NCBI RefSeq assembly: GCF_014648075.1
Contig: NZ_BMQK01000006.1
Location: forward strand, 269,956 to 333,955
From: Streptomyces ruber
GTDB lineage: Bacteria; Actinomycetota; Actinomycetes; Streptomycetales; Streptomycetaceae
Direction: 5' to 3'
DNA: 64,000 bases
The position numbers were made by a program, and so were the translations under genes. Shown piece by piece: positions 25,183 through 33,815 of this stretch. How positions within the stretch are numbered: the first letter of the stretch is position 1; each line of letters starts with the position of its first letter. The notes below the pieces were generated by a model. It was not told the origin of the DNA. It saw nothing but the letters and a program-made list of their open reading frames with translations, and made no database searches.

Positions 25183-26156
25183 CGCAGCGCGGCCGTGGCC
25201 TCGTCGAGGACGATGCCCAGCGAACGGGTACCACGCCCCTTGGCCCACACTTCTGAGTTCACCTCGTGGACGTCGCCGTTCCGCACCGCCGGGATCTTGC
25301 TCCAGAGGGGGTTCTTCGCCAGCTTCTCCGAGAGCTTGCCGTCCGCGTCGCCGAAGCTCATCGTCTCGACGAACAGCACGTCCACGCCCTGGGCGAGGAT
25401 TTCCTCGAGGCTGTAACTGCCCTCCACACCCCGGGACTTCCAGGGGTAGTCGGCGATCTTGGGGAACAGGCTGGCGGTCACGTCCCCCTCCGGGGTGGCG
25501 ACGCCGAAGTTCTCGTCACTGCCGTAGATGATGAGCGCGGTCCTGTCGCTCGGGGTCTTCTCGGCCTCGGCGAGCTTGGTCCGGAAGTTCTTCTCGGCCT
25601 TCTCCCCCTCGGCGGTACGGCCGGTGAGCGCGGCGGCATCGCGCAGGTAGCCCACGCTGTCCTCCCACGTCTCGGGCTGCATGGCCCAGAACGTGGTGGC
25701 GTCCTTCAGCGCCGGAGCCAGCTTGCCGTGGGTGTCCCCCAGGCCGATCACGAGATCGGGCTTGTGGGAGAGGATCGCCTCCACCTCCGGGGCGATGAAC
25801 CCGCCGGGGACGACGTCGACCTTCCTCGCCTTCTCCTCCCCCAGGAAGCCGGGGTGGGCGAGCAGCGTGCTGTTGGTGGCCGTCGGGACGATGCCCAGTT
25901 CGGTCAGGATGTCGTCGCAGAGCGCGAACAGACAGACGATCCGCTCCGGTTCCTTCTTCAGCGAGATCTTGGCACCGTTCGTGTCGGTCAACTCCGTCGC
26001 CGCCCTGATGGGTTCGACGGTGACGTCGGTCCTGGCAGCGGGCTCGGCCTTGTCTCCGGTGGGTTCATCGGATGACGAACCACAGCCGACCAGGACGGAA
26101 CCCACCATTGCCGCGGTGATCCAACCGCGGACGAATCTCGACGGTGAGCGCAGCAT
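25179..26156 (-). CDS. lipoprotein metal/metallophore-binding receptor (FepB/BtuF fold)
   Basis: A 325-residue surface receptor for the adjacent importer. The signal peptide has a lipobox LVGC with Cys25. Two lobes of the helical-backbone metal receptor type follow, with KKEPERIVCLFALCDDILTE, LSHKPDLVIGLGD, and the C-terminal lobe (ILAQGVDVLFVETMSFG, VWAKGRGTRSLGIVLDEAT). Two Cys residues near 73 and 77 (CLFALCDD) are unusual. No ZnuA-like His-rich loop is seen, so a chelate rather than free zinc is the probable ligand. A Zur-type box lies 48 bp upstream (26204). Confidence 0.9.
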   Translation of the reverse strand: MLRSPSRFVRGWITAAMVGSVLVGCGSSSDEPTGDKAEPAARTDVTVEPIRAATELTDTNGAKISLKKEPERIVCLFALCDDILTELGIVPTATNSTLLAHPGFLGEEKARKVDVVPGGFIAPEVEAILSHKPDLVIGLGDTHGKLAPALKDATTFWAMQPETWEDSVGYLRDAAALTGRTAEGEKAEKNFRTKLAEAEKTPSDRTALIIYGSDENFGVATPEGDVTASLFPKIADYPWKSRGVEGSYSLEEILAQGVDVLFVETMSFGDADGKLSEKLAKNPLWSKIPAVRNGDVHEVNSEVWAKGRGTRSLGIVLDEATAALR

Positions 26157-26203
26157 CGGTGCCCTCGCTTCTTCTCAGGGACTCGGGACGCACCGAAGAT
26201 ACA

Positions 26204-26218
26204 TGATAACCATTTTCA
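26204..26218. promoter_or_regulatory. Zur-type operator in divergent promoter
   Basis: TGATAACCATTTTCA, a 7-1-7 palindrome with 5 of 7 arm positions paired, lies between the importer operon (start 26156) and the beta-propeller gene (start 26247). It can control both. It is strikingly A/T-rich for this genome. Confidence 0.75.
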
Positions 26219-26246
26219 GCATGTCGGCTGCTCTCTGGAGGACTCC

Positions 26247-27446
26247 ATGCCCGCTGCCGCTCCCGTACTGCTCGTCTCCGACCACGTGGAGGGATCCGTA
26301 CATGTGCTGACCGTGCCGGACGGCACCGTCATCACCCGCCTCACCGGTCGTCATCTCTCGGAGCACGCCGGATTCCTGGCGCTGCCGGGAGGACGGGTGG
26401 CCTGCGTCGACGAGCGCCGGGGAGAACTCCTGGTGCTCGATCCCTTCGGCGACGAGCTCGTACGACTCGCGGTGCCGGTCGCCGTACCGGCCGAGCACCT
26501 CGCCTGCGACCCGTCCGGCCGCCGGCTGGCCGTCACCACCGGCGTGGGCAGGAACACCGCGCCGTGGTCGGACCTGCTGACCGTGATCGACCTGGCCACG
26601 GGAGAAGCCGCCAGGGTGCGCACACGTGTCGGCGAACCGGGCGTCACGGTGCTGGGCGGCGGCGATCCGCTGGTCGTGCTGCGGCACCGGGAACCCGGCG
26701 CGCTGGCCGTCCACCGGTTCGCAGACCTCCTTGCGGCACCGCCCGGCTGCCCTCCGGTGCCGCCACACGCCATCCTGCCGCTGCCCGGCGACGGACACGG
26801 GGACGCCCAGGAACCCCACTCGGGACACGTGTTCGCCGCCACGGGCGCGGGGGTGCACCGGGCCCGGCGGAAGGGTGACGCGCTTGTCGCCGAGACGGTG
26901 ATCCCATGGGGATCGCCCGCCCGGGGCTGGTACCTGCGCCTCGACACCCGTCGGCGGGTGCTGTGGAGCACGCTGCGCGGTGGTGCTCCGGACCCGCTGC
27001 GGTGGCCGGAATGGACCAACCAGGCATGGCGCCATGACCTCGGGACAGGCCGCACGCACCGCACGGAGCTCGGTCCCGGCCTGGTCTTCCGGCTGGCCAC
27101 CGCCCGCCGCCACACCGCCTTCACCCGCATCCATCCCGACGGCGACGAACTGATCCTCCTGGATCCCGACGACACCGTCCGCCGCACCCCCCTGCCCGCC
27201 ATGGACGGCGCTCCACGTCGCGGCGGCACCCCCTGGGAGGGAGTCCAACGACGAGCGGTGGGCGCCTCACCGGGCTCCGACTGGGTCGCCGTCACCCGCG
27301 GTGGCCACGGTGAAGTGCACATCGTCGACGCGGAGTCGGGCCACGAGGCGACCCGTCTGCGGTTGGGTACGCCGCTGCACCACGGCGGCCACGTGATGCT
27401 GCGCATGCGGAGCGACGGCGCCGACGGTGATCCGGTGGGCCGGTGA
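26247..27446 (+). CDS. beta-propeller protein in zinc/metallophore locus
   Basis: A 399-residue protein with repeated blade-like segments (VLLVSDHVEGSVHVLTVPDG, GRVACVDERRGELLVLDPFG, WVAVTRGGHGEVHIVDAESG). No signal peptide is visible, so it would be cytoplasmic as written. A His-rich loop (DGHGDAQEPHSGH near 187-200) suggests metal contact. Beta-propeller AztD proteins act as zinc chaperones beside zinc ABC importers in other bacteria, but those are exported, so the comparison is only suggestive. GGAGG precedes the ATG. It is divergent from the importer across a Zur-type box. Confidence 0.7.
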   Translation: MPAAAPVLLVSDHVEGSVHVLTVPDGTVITRLTGRHLSEHAGFLALPGGRVACVDERRGELLVLDPFGDELVRLAVPVAVPAEHLACDPSGRRLAVTTGVGRNTAPWSDLLTVIDLATGEAARVRTRVGEPGVTVLGGGDPLVVLRHREPGALAVHRFADLLAAPPGCPPVPPHAILPLPGDGHGDAQEPHSGHVFAATGAGVHRARRKGDALVAETVIPWGSPARGWYLRLDTRRRVLWSTLRGGAPDPLRWPEWTNQAWRHDLGTGRTHRTELGPGLVFRLATARRHTAFTRIHPDGDELILLDPDDTVRRTPLPAMDGAPRRGGTPWEGVQRRAVGASPGSDWVAVTRGGHGEVHIVDAESGHEATRLRLGTPLHHGGHVMLRMRSDGADGDPVGR

Positions 27447-27662
27447 CGGCGCGTTCGGGCCGGCGGTGTCCACGCATCCGGGACACCCCCGACAGTCCTG
27501 CTCCGGGACGGGCGCCTCCGGAACAGGGCCGGCCCGACCGGGTCCTCACCACGTCGGCACACGCCCGCATCCGGCAGCCGGCCCGGCACACGGACCGCTC
27601 CGCGCGCCCACAGGCACCCGCTCGCCGGCGTGCAGGGCGGGTTGAGCACGGCCTACTCGTAA

Positions 27663-27677
27663 TGAACACCGTTTTCA
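27663..27677 (+). promoter_or_regulatory. Zur-type operator upstream of methyltransferase-rpmF-cobW-zur operon
   Basis: TGAACACCGTTTTCA, with 6 of 7 arm positions paired and flanking AT/AT extending the symmetry, lies 35 bp before the methyltransferase start. It is the most symmetric of the three boxes in the window. Confidence 0.8.
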
Positions 27678-27711
27678 TGTAGCGTTATGGTCTCACTCAC
27701 TGGAGGCAGCC

Positions 27712-28542
27712 ATGACGGCACGGCCCGAGGTGCCCTTGGGCACGGTCCAGGAGACCCTGCTGATACCCCTGTACGGACGCGCGGTGGAGAACCGCAAGCC
27801 GGAGCCCGCACTGCGCGATCCTCGAGCCGAGGAGATCGTCGCCTCGGTCGACTACGACTTCTCCCGCTTCGACGACTCACCGAGCCTGGTGGGCTCGGTC
27901 CTGCGCACCGCCCTGTTCGACCAGTGGGTGTCGGACTTCCTCACCGGCCACCCCGAAGGGACGGTGGTGGAACTCGGCACGGGACTGAACACCCGCTACG
28001 AGCGGACCGACAACGGCCGGGCGCGCTGGTTCGAGCTGGATCTGCCCGACGTCGTCGACCTACGGCGCGACTTCTTCACCGACACTCCGCGCCGGACGAC
28101 GATCGCTGCCCCCGTGACCGACCGGGCCTGGAGCGACATGGTCGCCTCCGGGTCGAAGGCCCCGTACTTCTTCGCCGCCGAGGCCGTCCTGCCGTTCCTC
28201 ACCGAGGACGAGGTCCGCGGCGTCGTCGACGTCGTGGCCGAACGGTTCCCGGGTTCCTTGCCGGCCCTGGACACGGCCGGTGCCGGCATCGTCGATGCCC
28301 AGGACGAGCACGACGCGCTCGGCAAGGTCGAGGCCCGCATGCGATGGGCGTGCACCGGCCCCGCCGAGATCGCCGCATGGCACCCGGGGACCGAGGTTCT
28401 CGCCTCGTGCCGCATCACCGAACTGCCGTCGCCCCTGAGCGACCACCTGCCCGGCGCCTACCGGGACATGCTCTCCGGCCCGGCCGGAAAGCGTCTGCCG
28501 CAGGTCGGGGAGTACCGGCTCAGCCTCCTTCGGCTTCCGTAG
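27712..28542 (+). CDS. LCM/TcmP-type S-adenosylmethionine methyltransferase
   Basis: A 276-residue class I methyltransferase of the leucine carboxyl methyltransferase superfamily. The N-terminus has the characteristic TLLIPLYGRAVENRKPEPAL. The SAM motif is VVELGTGLNTRYERTDNGR followed by the acidic WFELDLPDVVDLRR (about 85-118). A ribosome site (GGAGG) is 7 bp upstream. It is first in a zinc-starvation operon, so it may modify the RiPP metallophore or help synthesise another chelator. Its substrate cannot be read from sequence. Confidence 0.85.
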   Translation: MTARPEVPLGTVQETLLIPLYGRAVENRKPEPALRDPRAEEIVASVDYDFSRFDDSPSLVGSVLRTALFDQWVSDFLTGHPEGTVVELGTGLNTRYERTDNGRARWFELDLPDVVDLRRDFFTDTPRRTTIAAPVTDRAWSDMVASGSKAPYFFAAEAVLPFLTEDEVRGVVDVVAERFPGSLPALDTAGAGIVDAQDEHDALGKVEARMRWACTGPAEIAAWHPGTEVLASCRITELPSPLSDHLPGAYRDMLSGPAGKRLPQVGEYRLSLLRLP

Positions 28543-28587
28543 TCCCCGCTCACCGTTCCCTCACCCCCTCACGGAAGGACCCGTCCC

Positions 28588-28758
28588 ATGGCCGTTCCCA
28601 AGCGCAGGATGTCCCGCAGCAACACCCGTCACCGTCGCGCCCGGTGGAAAACGAGCGCGCCGGACCTGGTGCCCGTGACGGTCGACGGGGTGACCCACCG
28701 GGTCCCGCAGCACCTCGTCACCGCCTACCGGCGCGGCCTGCTGCGCCCGGAGGGCTGA
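28588..28758 (+). CDS. rpmF: ribosomal protein bL32, zinc-free (C-) paralogue
   Basis: A 56-residue protein starting MAVPKRRMSRSNTRHRRARW, the bL32 signature. The usual zinc ribbon of four Cys is absent. Bacteria under zinc limitation replace Zn-ribbon ribosomal proteins by such Cys-less copies to release zinc, and the copy is normally Zur-repressed. It lies between the methyltransferase and the CobW gene (3 bp gap), so it is part of the Zur-type operon. Confidence 0.93.
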   Translation: MAVPKRRMSRSNTRHRRARWKTSAPDLVPVTVDGVTHRVPQHLVTAYRRGLLRPEG

Positions 28759-28761
28759 GGA

Positions 28762-29937
28762 ATGCCGTCGCGACGCCTTCCCGTCACCGTACTGTCGGGC
28801 TTCCTCGGTGCCGGGAAGACAACGCTGCTCAACCACGTCCTCACCAACCGCGAAGGCCTGCGCGTGGCGGTGATCGTCAATGACATGAGCGAAGTCAACA
28901 TCGATGCCGCGCTGGTGCGCGGCGGCGATGCCGCGCTGTCCCGGACCGAGGAGCGGCTGGTGGAGATGACCAACGGCTGCATCTGCTGCACACTGCGGGA
29001 CGACCTGCTGGAAGAGGTCGACCGGCTCGCCCGTGAGGGCCGCTTCGACTACCTGCTCATCGAGTCCAGCGGCATCTCCGAGCCGATGCCGGTGGCGGCC
29101 ACGTTCGCGTTCGCCCGCGACGACGGCGCGACCCTGGACGATGTGGCGCGCCTCGACACCATGGTCACCGTCGTCGACGCGGCCAACTTCCTGGCAGAGC
29201 TCGGCACCGGGGACGACCTGGCGGAGCGCGGACTCGCCCCTTACGAGGACGACGAGCGAACCGTGAGCGACCTGCTGGTCGACCAGGTGGAGTTCGCCGA
29301 CGTGCTGGTGCTCAACAAGCTGGACCTGGTCGACGACGCCGACGCGGACCGGCTGCGTGGGGTGCTGACCCGGCTCAACCCGCAGGCCCGGCTGGTCACC
29401 TCGGTGCACGGCCGCATCGACGCCCGCGACATCCTGGCAACCGGACGCTTCGACCTGGAACGCGCCCAGCAGGCACCGGGCTGGGTGCAGGAGCTGAACG
29501 GCGACCACGTCCCGGAGACCGAGGAGTACGGCATCTCCTCCCTCGTCTTCCGGTCGGCGGCGCCCTTCCACCCGGAACGGCTCTGGGACTTCGTCACCCA
29601 GGACATGGACAGCGGCGCCTACGGCCGGGTCCTGCGCTCCAAGGGCTTCTTCACCCTGGCCGGCCGCGACGGCGTGACCGGCCTGTGGTCCCAGGCCGGT
29701 TCCGTCGCCCGTTTCGAACCCTCCGGGACCCGCGATGCCGACGCACCGCACGCCCAGGAGCTGGTCTTCATTGGTGTCGGCCTGCGGGCGGACCGTCTCC
29801 GTGCCGCCCTGGCCGACTGCCTCATGGCCGTGGGAGAGCCGGCACCCACGACCGACCCCTTCCCCGGCTGGGACACCGGAGAAGTTCGCGCGCACGAGGA
29901 CGAACAGGGAACCTCGCTCCTGACAGCGGCCGTGTAA
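28762..29937 (+). CDS. CobW/COG0523-family zinc-handling GTPase
   Basis: A 391-residue metal chaperone GTPase. Walker A is LSGFLGAGKTTLLNHVL (11-27), the metal motif CICC lies at 73-76, then LIESSGISEP and the guanine motif LNKLDLV near 182-188. A CobW C-terminal domain follows (GRVLRSKGFFTLAGR). Zur-regulated members deliver zinc to client enzymes during starvation. Operon with rpmF and a Fur-family gene supports zinc rather than cobalt or nickel. Confidence 0.92.
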   Translation: MPSRRLPVTVLSGFLGAGKTTLLNHVLTNREGLRVAVIVNDMSEVNIDAALVRGGDAALSRTEERLVEMTNGCICCTLRDDLLEEVDRLAREGRFDYLLIESSGISEPMPVAATFAFARDDGATLDDVARLDTMVTVVDAANFLAELGTGDDLAERGLAPYEDDERTVSDLLVDQVEFADVLVLNKLDLVDDADADRLRGVLTRLNPQARLVTSVHGRIDARDILATGRFDLERAQQAPGWVQELNGDHVPETEEYGISSLVFRSAAPFHPERLWDFVTQDMDSGAYGRVLRSKGFFTLAGRDGVTGLWSQAGSVARFEPSGTRDADAPHAQELVFIGVGLRADRLRAALADCLMAVGEPAPTTDPFPGWDTGEVRAHEDEQGTSLLTAAV

Positions 29938-30002
29938 CCGGACCCGGGGCGGTCGAGCGCGTTCAGCCGTCCCGGCCGCCCCACCGCCACGGAGGCACAC
30001 GC

Positions 30003-30434
30003 ATGCACGGAACGACCCGCGGCGCGTGGCGCCCCACCCCGCAACGGGCCGCCGTTCTGCAGGCGCTGACCGCTTGCGACGGCTTCACCTCCGCCCAGAC
30101 CCTGCACGCGGCGCTCACGGCGGACGGTGTCGAGGTCGGCCTGACCACCGTCTACCGCACGCTCCACCTGCTGGAGACGTCGGGCCAGGTCGACGTGGTC
30201 CGCGACAGCGACGGCGAACGCCTCTACCGGCCACGCCCCGCCGACGGCCACAAGCACTACCTCCTGTGCCGGCGATGCGGCCTCAGTCTCGCCGTGGACT
30301 CCGAGGAGGTCGAACAGTGGGCGGTCGAGGTGGCGCGTGTCACCGGGTTCCACAACATGGATCACACCCTCGAACTCACCGGTGTGTGCGGCAACTGTCA
30401 TACCGGGCGCGACGGCGATCGAACGGACGCCTGA
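30003..30434 (+). CDS. Fur-family regulator, Zur-like
   Basis: A 143-residue repressor. The winged helix begins RPTPQRAAVLQALTACDGF and has the recognition region GLTTVYRTLHLLETSGQVD. The metal-binding half has HKHYLLCRRCGLSLAVD, VTGFHNMDHTLELTG and VCGNC, giving a structural CxxC..CxxC site plus His ligands as in Zur. GGAGG lies 8 bp before the ATG. It is downstream of cobW on the same strand (65 bp). With three Zur-type boxes nearby, it may be the local regulator or a second Zur alongside one elsewhere in the genome. Confidence 0.85.
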   Translation: MHGTTRGAWRPTPQRAAVLQALTACDGFTSAQTLHAALTADGVEVGLTTVYRTLHLLETSGQVDVVRDSDGERLYRPRPADGHKHYLLCRRCGLSLAVDSEEVEQWAVEVARVTGFHNMDHTLELTGVCGNCHTGRDGDRTDA

Positions 30435-30819
30435 CACACATGTGCCGCGCGCTCCTCAGCCGCGTGGGCGAGGACAGCCGTCCGGCGGCAGGGGCGACGG
30501 CCGCCGTCGGCCGACGGCTCGGCAGCAGCACCGCAACGGCCTTCGCGGACGGTCGTTCCAGCGGGCTGTCCGCTGCCGCCCCTGACGCCGGCGGACGTCG
30601 AAGCCACCGTGGACCGTATCGCGGAGAACCCGGCGCCGGAGCGCGGCAGGCCGCCGGCGGCCACGCCCGACGGTGCTCTCGCGAGCCGGCTGCTCCCCAT
30701 GGGCCCCGCACTGTGACGACGGTATCGACGACGCCCGCCTGTCGCGGCCGCGACACCATGGTCGACCAGGCCCCGTCTTCGGCACGGCCTCCTCGGCGGT
30801 CGTCGGCAACCCCGTCAAC
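30435..30819. other. degraded intergenic stretch before V-ATPase remnant
   Basis: No intact gene. A short open piece at 30573-30716 (LPPLTPADVEATVDRIAENP and on) looks protein-like but has no start, and may be the tail of a lost gene. The three copies of AACCCCGTC around 30809-30835 run into the V-ATPase relic. Confidence 0.4.
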
Positions 30820-31851
30820 CCCGTCAACCCCGTGCGCCGCGAACCCCCGTCGGAACCCGTACTGACCGGGATCAGCGCCATCGACGCACTCACCACACTC
30901 GTACGCGGCCAGAAACTGCCGGTGTTCTCGGTGGCCGGCCTGCCGCACCTGGAGCTGGCCACGCAGATCGCGGCCCGGTCGACGGCCGGCGGGGAGGCGT
31001 TCTGTGTCGTCTCCGCCGCCATGGGCGTGACCCGTGCGGACGCCGCCTTCGTGCGGGACGCGCTGGAGGAGCGGTCCGCCGCGGGTGAGCTGGTGCTCCT
31101 GCCCAACACCGCGGACGATCCGGTGATCGAGCGCCTCCTCACCCCGCGCGTCGCGCTGACCGTCGCCGAACGGCTGGCCTTCGGGGAGGGCCGCCACGTG
31201 CTCGTCGTGATGACGGACATGACGAGCTACGCCGAGGCCCCGCGCGAGGTGTCCGCGGCCCGCGGCGGGATCCCCGCCCGCCGCGCCCACCCCGGTTACC
31301 TCTACAGCGACCTGGCCTCCCTCTACGAGCGGTGCGGGCGCGTCCGGGGCCTCGCGGGGTCCGTCACCGTGCTGGCGTTGCTGACCATGCCCGCGGGCGA
31401 CATCACGCACCCGGTGCCGGACCTGACCGGGTACATCACGGAGGGGCAGATCGTGCTCTCCCGCGAGCTGCACGCCATGGGCGTCTGCCCGCCGGTGGAC
31501 GCGCTGTCCTCACTGTCCCGCCTGATGCGCCGGGGCGCCGGTCCCGGCCGCACCCGCGACGACCACCTCGACGTCGCCGCCCAACTGCTCGCGGCCCTGG
31601 CCCGGGCCCGGCAGGTCAGGGAACTGGCCGAGCTCGTCGGGCAGTCCGCGCTCGGCGCCGCCGACCACCCCTACCTCGACTTCGACGCGGCGTTCGCCCG
31701 TGGCCTGGTGGACCAGCGGCAGGACGAGTCACGCACCCTGGAACAGACCCTGGAACGCGCCTGGCAGGTGCTGCTCACCCTGCCGCGCAGCCAGCTCGCC
31801 ATGCTGCCCGCCAGGTTCCTCGACGCCCACGGCGCGGCGGAGGACGGGTGA
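30820..31851 (+). pseudogene. V-type ATPase subunit B, N-terminally truncated
   Basis: From about 30840 the frame is a good V/A-type ATPase B subunit: GISAIDALTTLVRGQKLPVF, SVAGLPHLELATQIA, VVMTDMTSYAEAPREVSAAR, IPARRAHPGYLYSDLASLYE and GDITHPVPDLTGYI. The N-terminal beta-barrel (~115 residues) is missing. The junction has the odd repeat NPVNPVNPVRREPPSEPV, made by three copies of a 9-bp unit. No catalytic A subunit lies upstream, so no working rotary ATPase can be formed from this locus. Confidence 0.8.
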
Positions 31852-31855
31852 TCCC

Positions 31856-32465
31856 ATGGCGGACGTACGCATCCCGCTCGGACGCGCCGGCCGGATGAGG
31901 CTGCGCCGCAGCCTGGACGCCGCGCTGCGCGGCGCGGACCTGCTCGACCGGAAGCCGCGCATCCTGCGCGCCAGTCACGAGACGCTGCTGCGCACCGAGA
32001 GCACCGCACGGGAGCGCTGGCACCGGGCGCTGCGGGAGGCGGAGACGTGGCTGTGGCGCGGGCTGCTCCTCGGCGGGAAGGAGGCGCTGGACACGCTCAT
32101 ACCTCCGGGTCCCGCGGAGGTGGAGTTCGCCTGGACGTCCACGATGGGCGTACGGCACCCCGGGTCGGCGTCCTGCACGGTGCCGGAGCGTGACCCGGCC
32201 GCGCCCGCGCCCCCGAACACCTCCCTCGTGCACACCGAGGCCGCCTACGCCGAGGCCGTACGGGGCGTCGCCGAGTACGCCGCCGCCCGTGCGGCCGCCC
32301 GCGCCGTCGGGCCGAGGCCGCCGGCGCGTACGGGCCCTGCAGCGCCACTGGATCCCCCGGCTGGAGGCGGCCCTGGCCCGCGCCGATCTCGCGCTGGAAC
32401 AGAACGAGCACGAGGACGCGGTCCGCAGGCGCTGGGCAGTACGGGGACGTGACGGCGGTGCGTGA
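31856..32465 (+). pseudogene. V-type ATPase subunit D with frameshift
   Basis: ATG at 31856, 4 bp after the B-subunit stop. The first frame reads MADVRIPLGRAGRMRLRRSL to SLVHTEAAYAEAVRGVAEYA. Between about 32305 and 32325 the frame shifts, and the conserved end RRVRALQRHWIPRLEAALAR and ADLALEQNEHEDAVRRRW continues in the other frame to 32465. Subunit D is the central rotor stalk, and a broken copy matches the truncated B subunit. Confidence 0.75.
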
Positions 32466-32469
32466 CGGC

Positions 32470-32875
32470 GAGGGGCGCACGCGCCAGAGATCGCAGGCGT
32501 CACGCCCGACGGAACTCCCGAGGCCGACGACGAGGGTGCCGGCACGCAGGCCCTGGCGGCGGTACGCGAGGTGCACCGGTTGCTGGCCGAACGGCTGCTG
32601 CCGCACGAGGACGCCGAGGAACACCAGCTGTATCGGCGCTGGCGTCCGCGCTCGGCGGCCCGGAGGCGACCGCCACGATGAGCCGCGCCCACGCCGAGAT
32701 CGAACGGCTCGCCCGACGGATCGCCACCCACCTGACGCTCGCCGGGGCCGAGGCCGACGGCGTGCCGGCGCCGGAGCAGCTCGAGGACCTGCGGGCCTGC
32801 CTGTACGGGCTGTACACGGTGCTCCGGCTGCATTTCACGCAGGAGGAGGAAGGCTACTTCAGCCTCGCGCCGTGA
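32470..32875 (+). pseudogene. hemerythrin-domain protein remnant, frameshifted
   Basis: One frame gives ALAAVREVHRLLAERLLPHE and DAEEHQLY. After a shift near 32635 another gives ALASALGGPEATATMSRAHA, then EIERLARRIATHLTLAG and LRLHFTQEEEGYFSLAP. The H..HxxE/HE and HFxxEE patterns are those of hemerythrin di-iron helices. No start or first helix is visible. Hemerythrin-like proteins are common in hypoxia islands. Confidence 0.6.
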
Positions 32876-32980
32876 GCCGGGGAGCCGGCAAGCCGGAGAG
32901 TCGGCAGGGGCGGTGGAGCGGGGCGAGCGGGGCGAGCGGGCCGGCCGAAGGGCCTCGCGCCGGATTCCCCGGCGTCGCGG

Positions 32981-32994
32981 GGGCCGTTCGGCTC
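32981..32994. promoter_or_regulatory. G/C palindrome upstream of DUF1876 gene
   Basis: GGGCCGTTCGGCTC, 78 bp before the start at 33072, differs from the perfect box GGGCCGCTCGGCCC (33437, 50590) at one spacer base and one arm base. Candidate DevR/OsdR-type site. Confidence 0.4.
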
Positions 32995-33071
32995 TGGCGC
33001 GGGCGTGGGTGGCGGGCGCAGGGTGGGGACGACGGACACATTCCCCGTACGCCCGTAGGAAGGTGATCGCT

Positions 33072-33329
33072 ATGGAAGCCAAGCAGTGGACCGTGCAGAT
33101 CTACCTCACCGAGGACGGGGACGAGACGCACGCACGTGCCGTACTCTCCACCCGCGACACCTCGACCCTCACCGGCAGGGGCACGGCCCGGCGCAACCCC
33201 GTCGACCGGCCCGTTCCCGAGATCGGCGACGAACTCGCCGCCGGCCGCGCGCTGGAGGATCTCGCCGTCCGGCTGCACGACGTGGCTACCGACGACATCA
33301 TCCAGCTGGCGGGTCCGGCCCGGACGTGA
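33072..33329 (+). CDS. DUF1876 protein (dormancy-regulon type)
   Basis: An 85-residue protein from MEAKQWTVQIYLTEDGDETH to LHDVATDDIIQL. This is the compact dsRBD-like fold of DUF1876, found in Streptomyces stress islands and in the mycobacterial DosR regulon. AGGAAGG precedes the ATG. The biochemical function is unknown. It is intact and compact, unlike its decayed upstream neighbours. Confidence 0.88.
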   Translation: MEAKQWTVQIYLTEDGDETHARAVLSTRDTSTLTGRGTARRNPVDRPVPEIGDELAAGRALEDLAVRLHDVATDDIIQLAGPART

Positions 33330-33436
33330 CCGTACTGTTCCGCTCGTCCCATGGCGTAACGGGGTGTCGTCGCGGCCGGGCGGCCAGGGCGACCACACGT
33401 CCCGCCGGAGGTCCGGCCCGGGCCGGCGGGCGGCGA

Positions 33437-33450
33437 GGGCCGCTCGGCCC
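33437..33450. promoter_or_regulatory. perfect G/C palindrome, candidate DevR/OsdR box
   Basis: GGGCCGCTCGGCCC, identical to 50590-50603 and similarly flanked (GGGCCGCTCGGCCCGT in both). It lies 97 bp before the GTG at 33534. Confidence 0.45.
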
Positions 33451-33533
33451 GTCCTCGGGTCCCGGTCAGCCCATGGGCCCGCGGGGCGGTCCACCCGATG
33501 CTGGGAGCGAAGGCTTCTCGGAGGGAGGCCGCC

Positions 33534-33815
33534 GTGACCACCACTCAGGAACCGTCAGGGCGGTTCGTGTCGGGCATCCGCACCGCCGTCCGTGTTCGGT
33601 GGGCCGGTCCCGGCGGCCATGACGGGGAGGAGCGCCCGTCACCGCCAGGAGATGTCCGGGCGGATCAGCGGCCGCGGCTCTTCTTCACCCGTCCGCCCTC
33701 CCCTCCGGTCTCCGGGTGCGGCTCACGCCGCACCATCCGCACGGCCCGCGTCCGCGTGGACCGGGTCGGCCGGGTCTTCGTGCTCCGCGCGGCACAGGGA
33801 AGGAGGCAGTCATGA
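33534..33815 (+). CDS. possible hypothetical ORF coupled to next gene
   Basis: GTG start with a strong GGAGGGAGG 6 bp upstream, encoding VTTTQEPSGRFVSGIRTAVR and so on. It ends as ATGA on the start of the next gene (33812). The ribosome site and overlap argue for a gene. The low-complexity Arg/Pro-rich sequence and lack of a known family argue against. It could be the frameshifted head of a small stress protein. Confidence 0.35.
   Translation: MTTTQEPSGRFVSGIRTAVRVRWAGPGGHDGEERPSPPGDVRADQRPRLFFTRPPSPPVSGCGSRRTIRTARVRVDRVGRVFVLRAAQGRRQS

Noticed and set aside
30573..30716. 47-codon open piece before the V-ATPase relic
   Set aside because: No start codon with ribosome site and no recognisable family. 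Kept only as a note in the gap entry.
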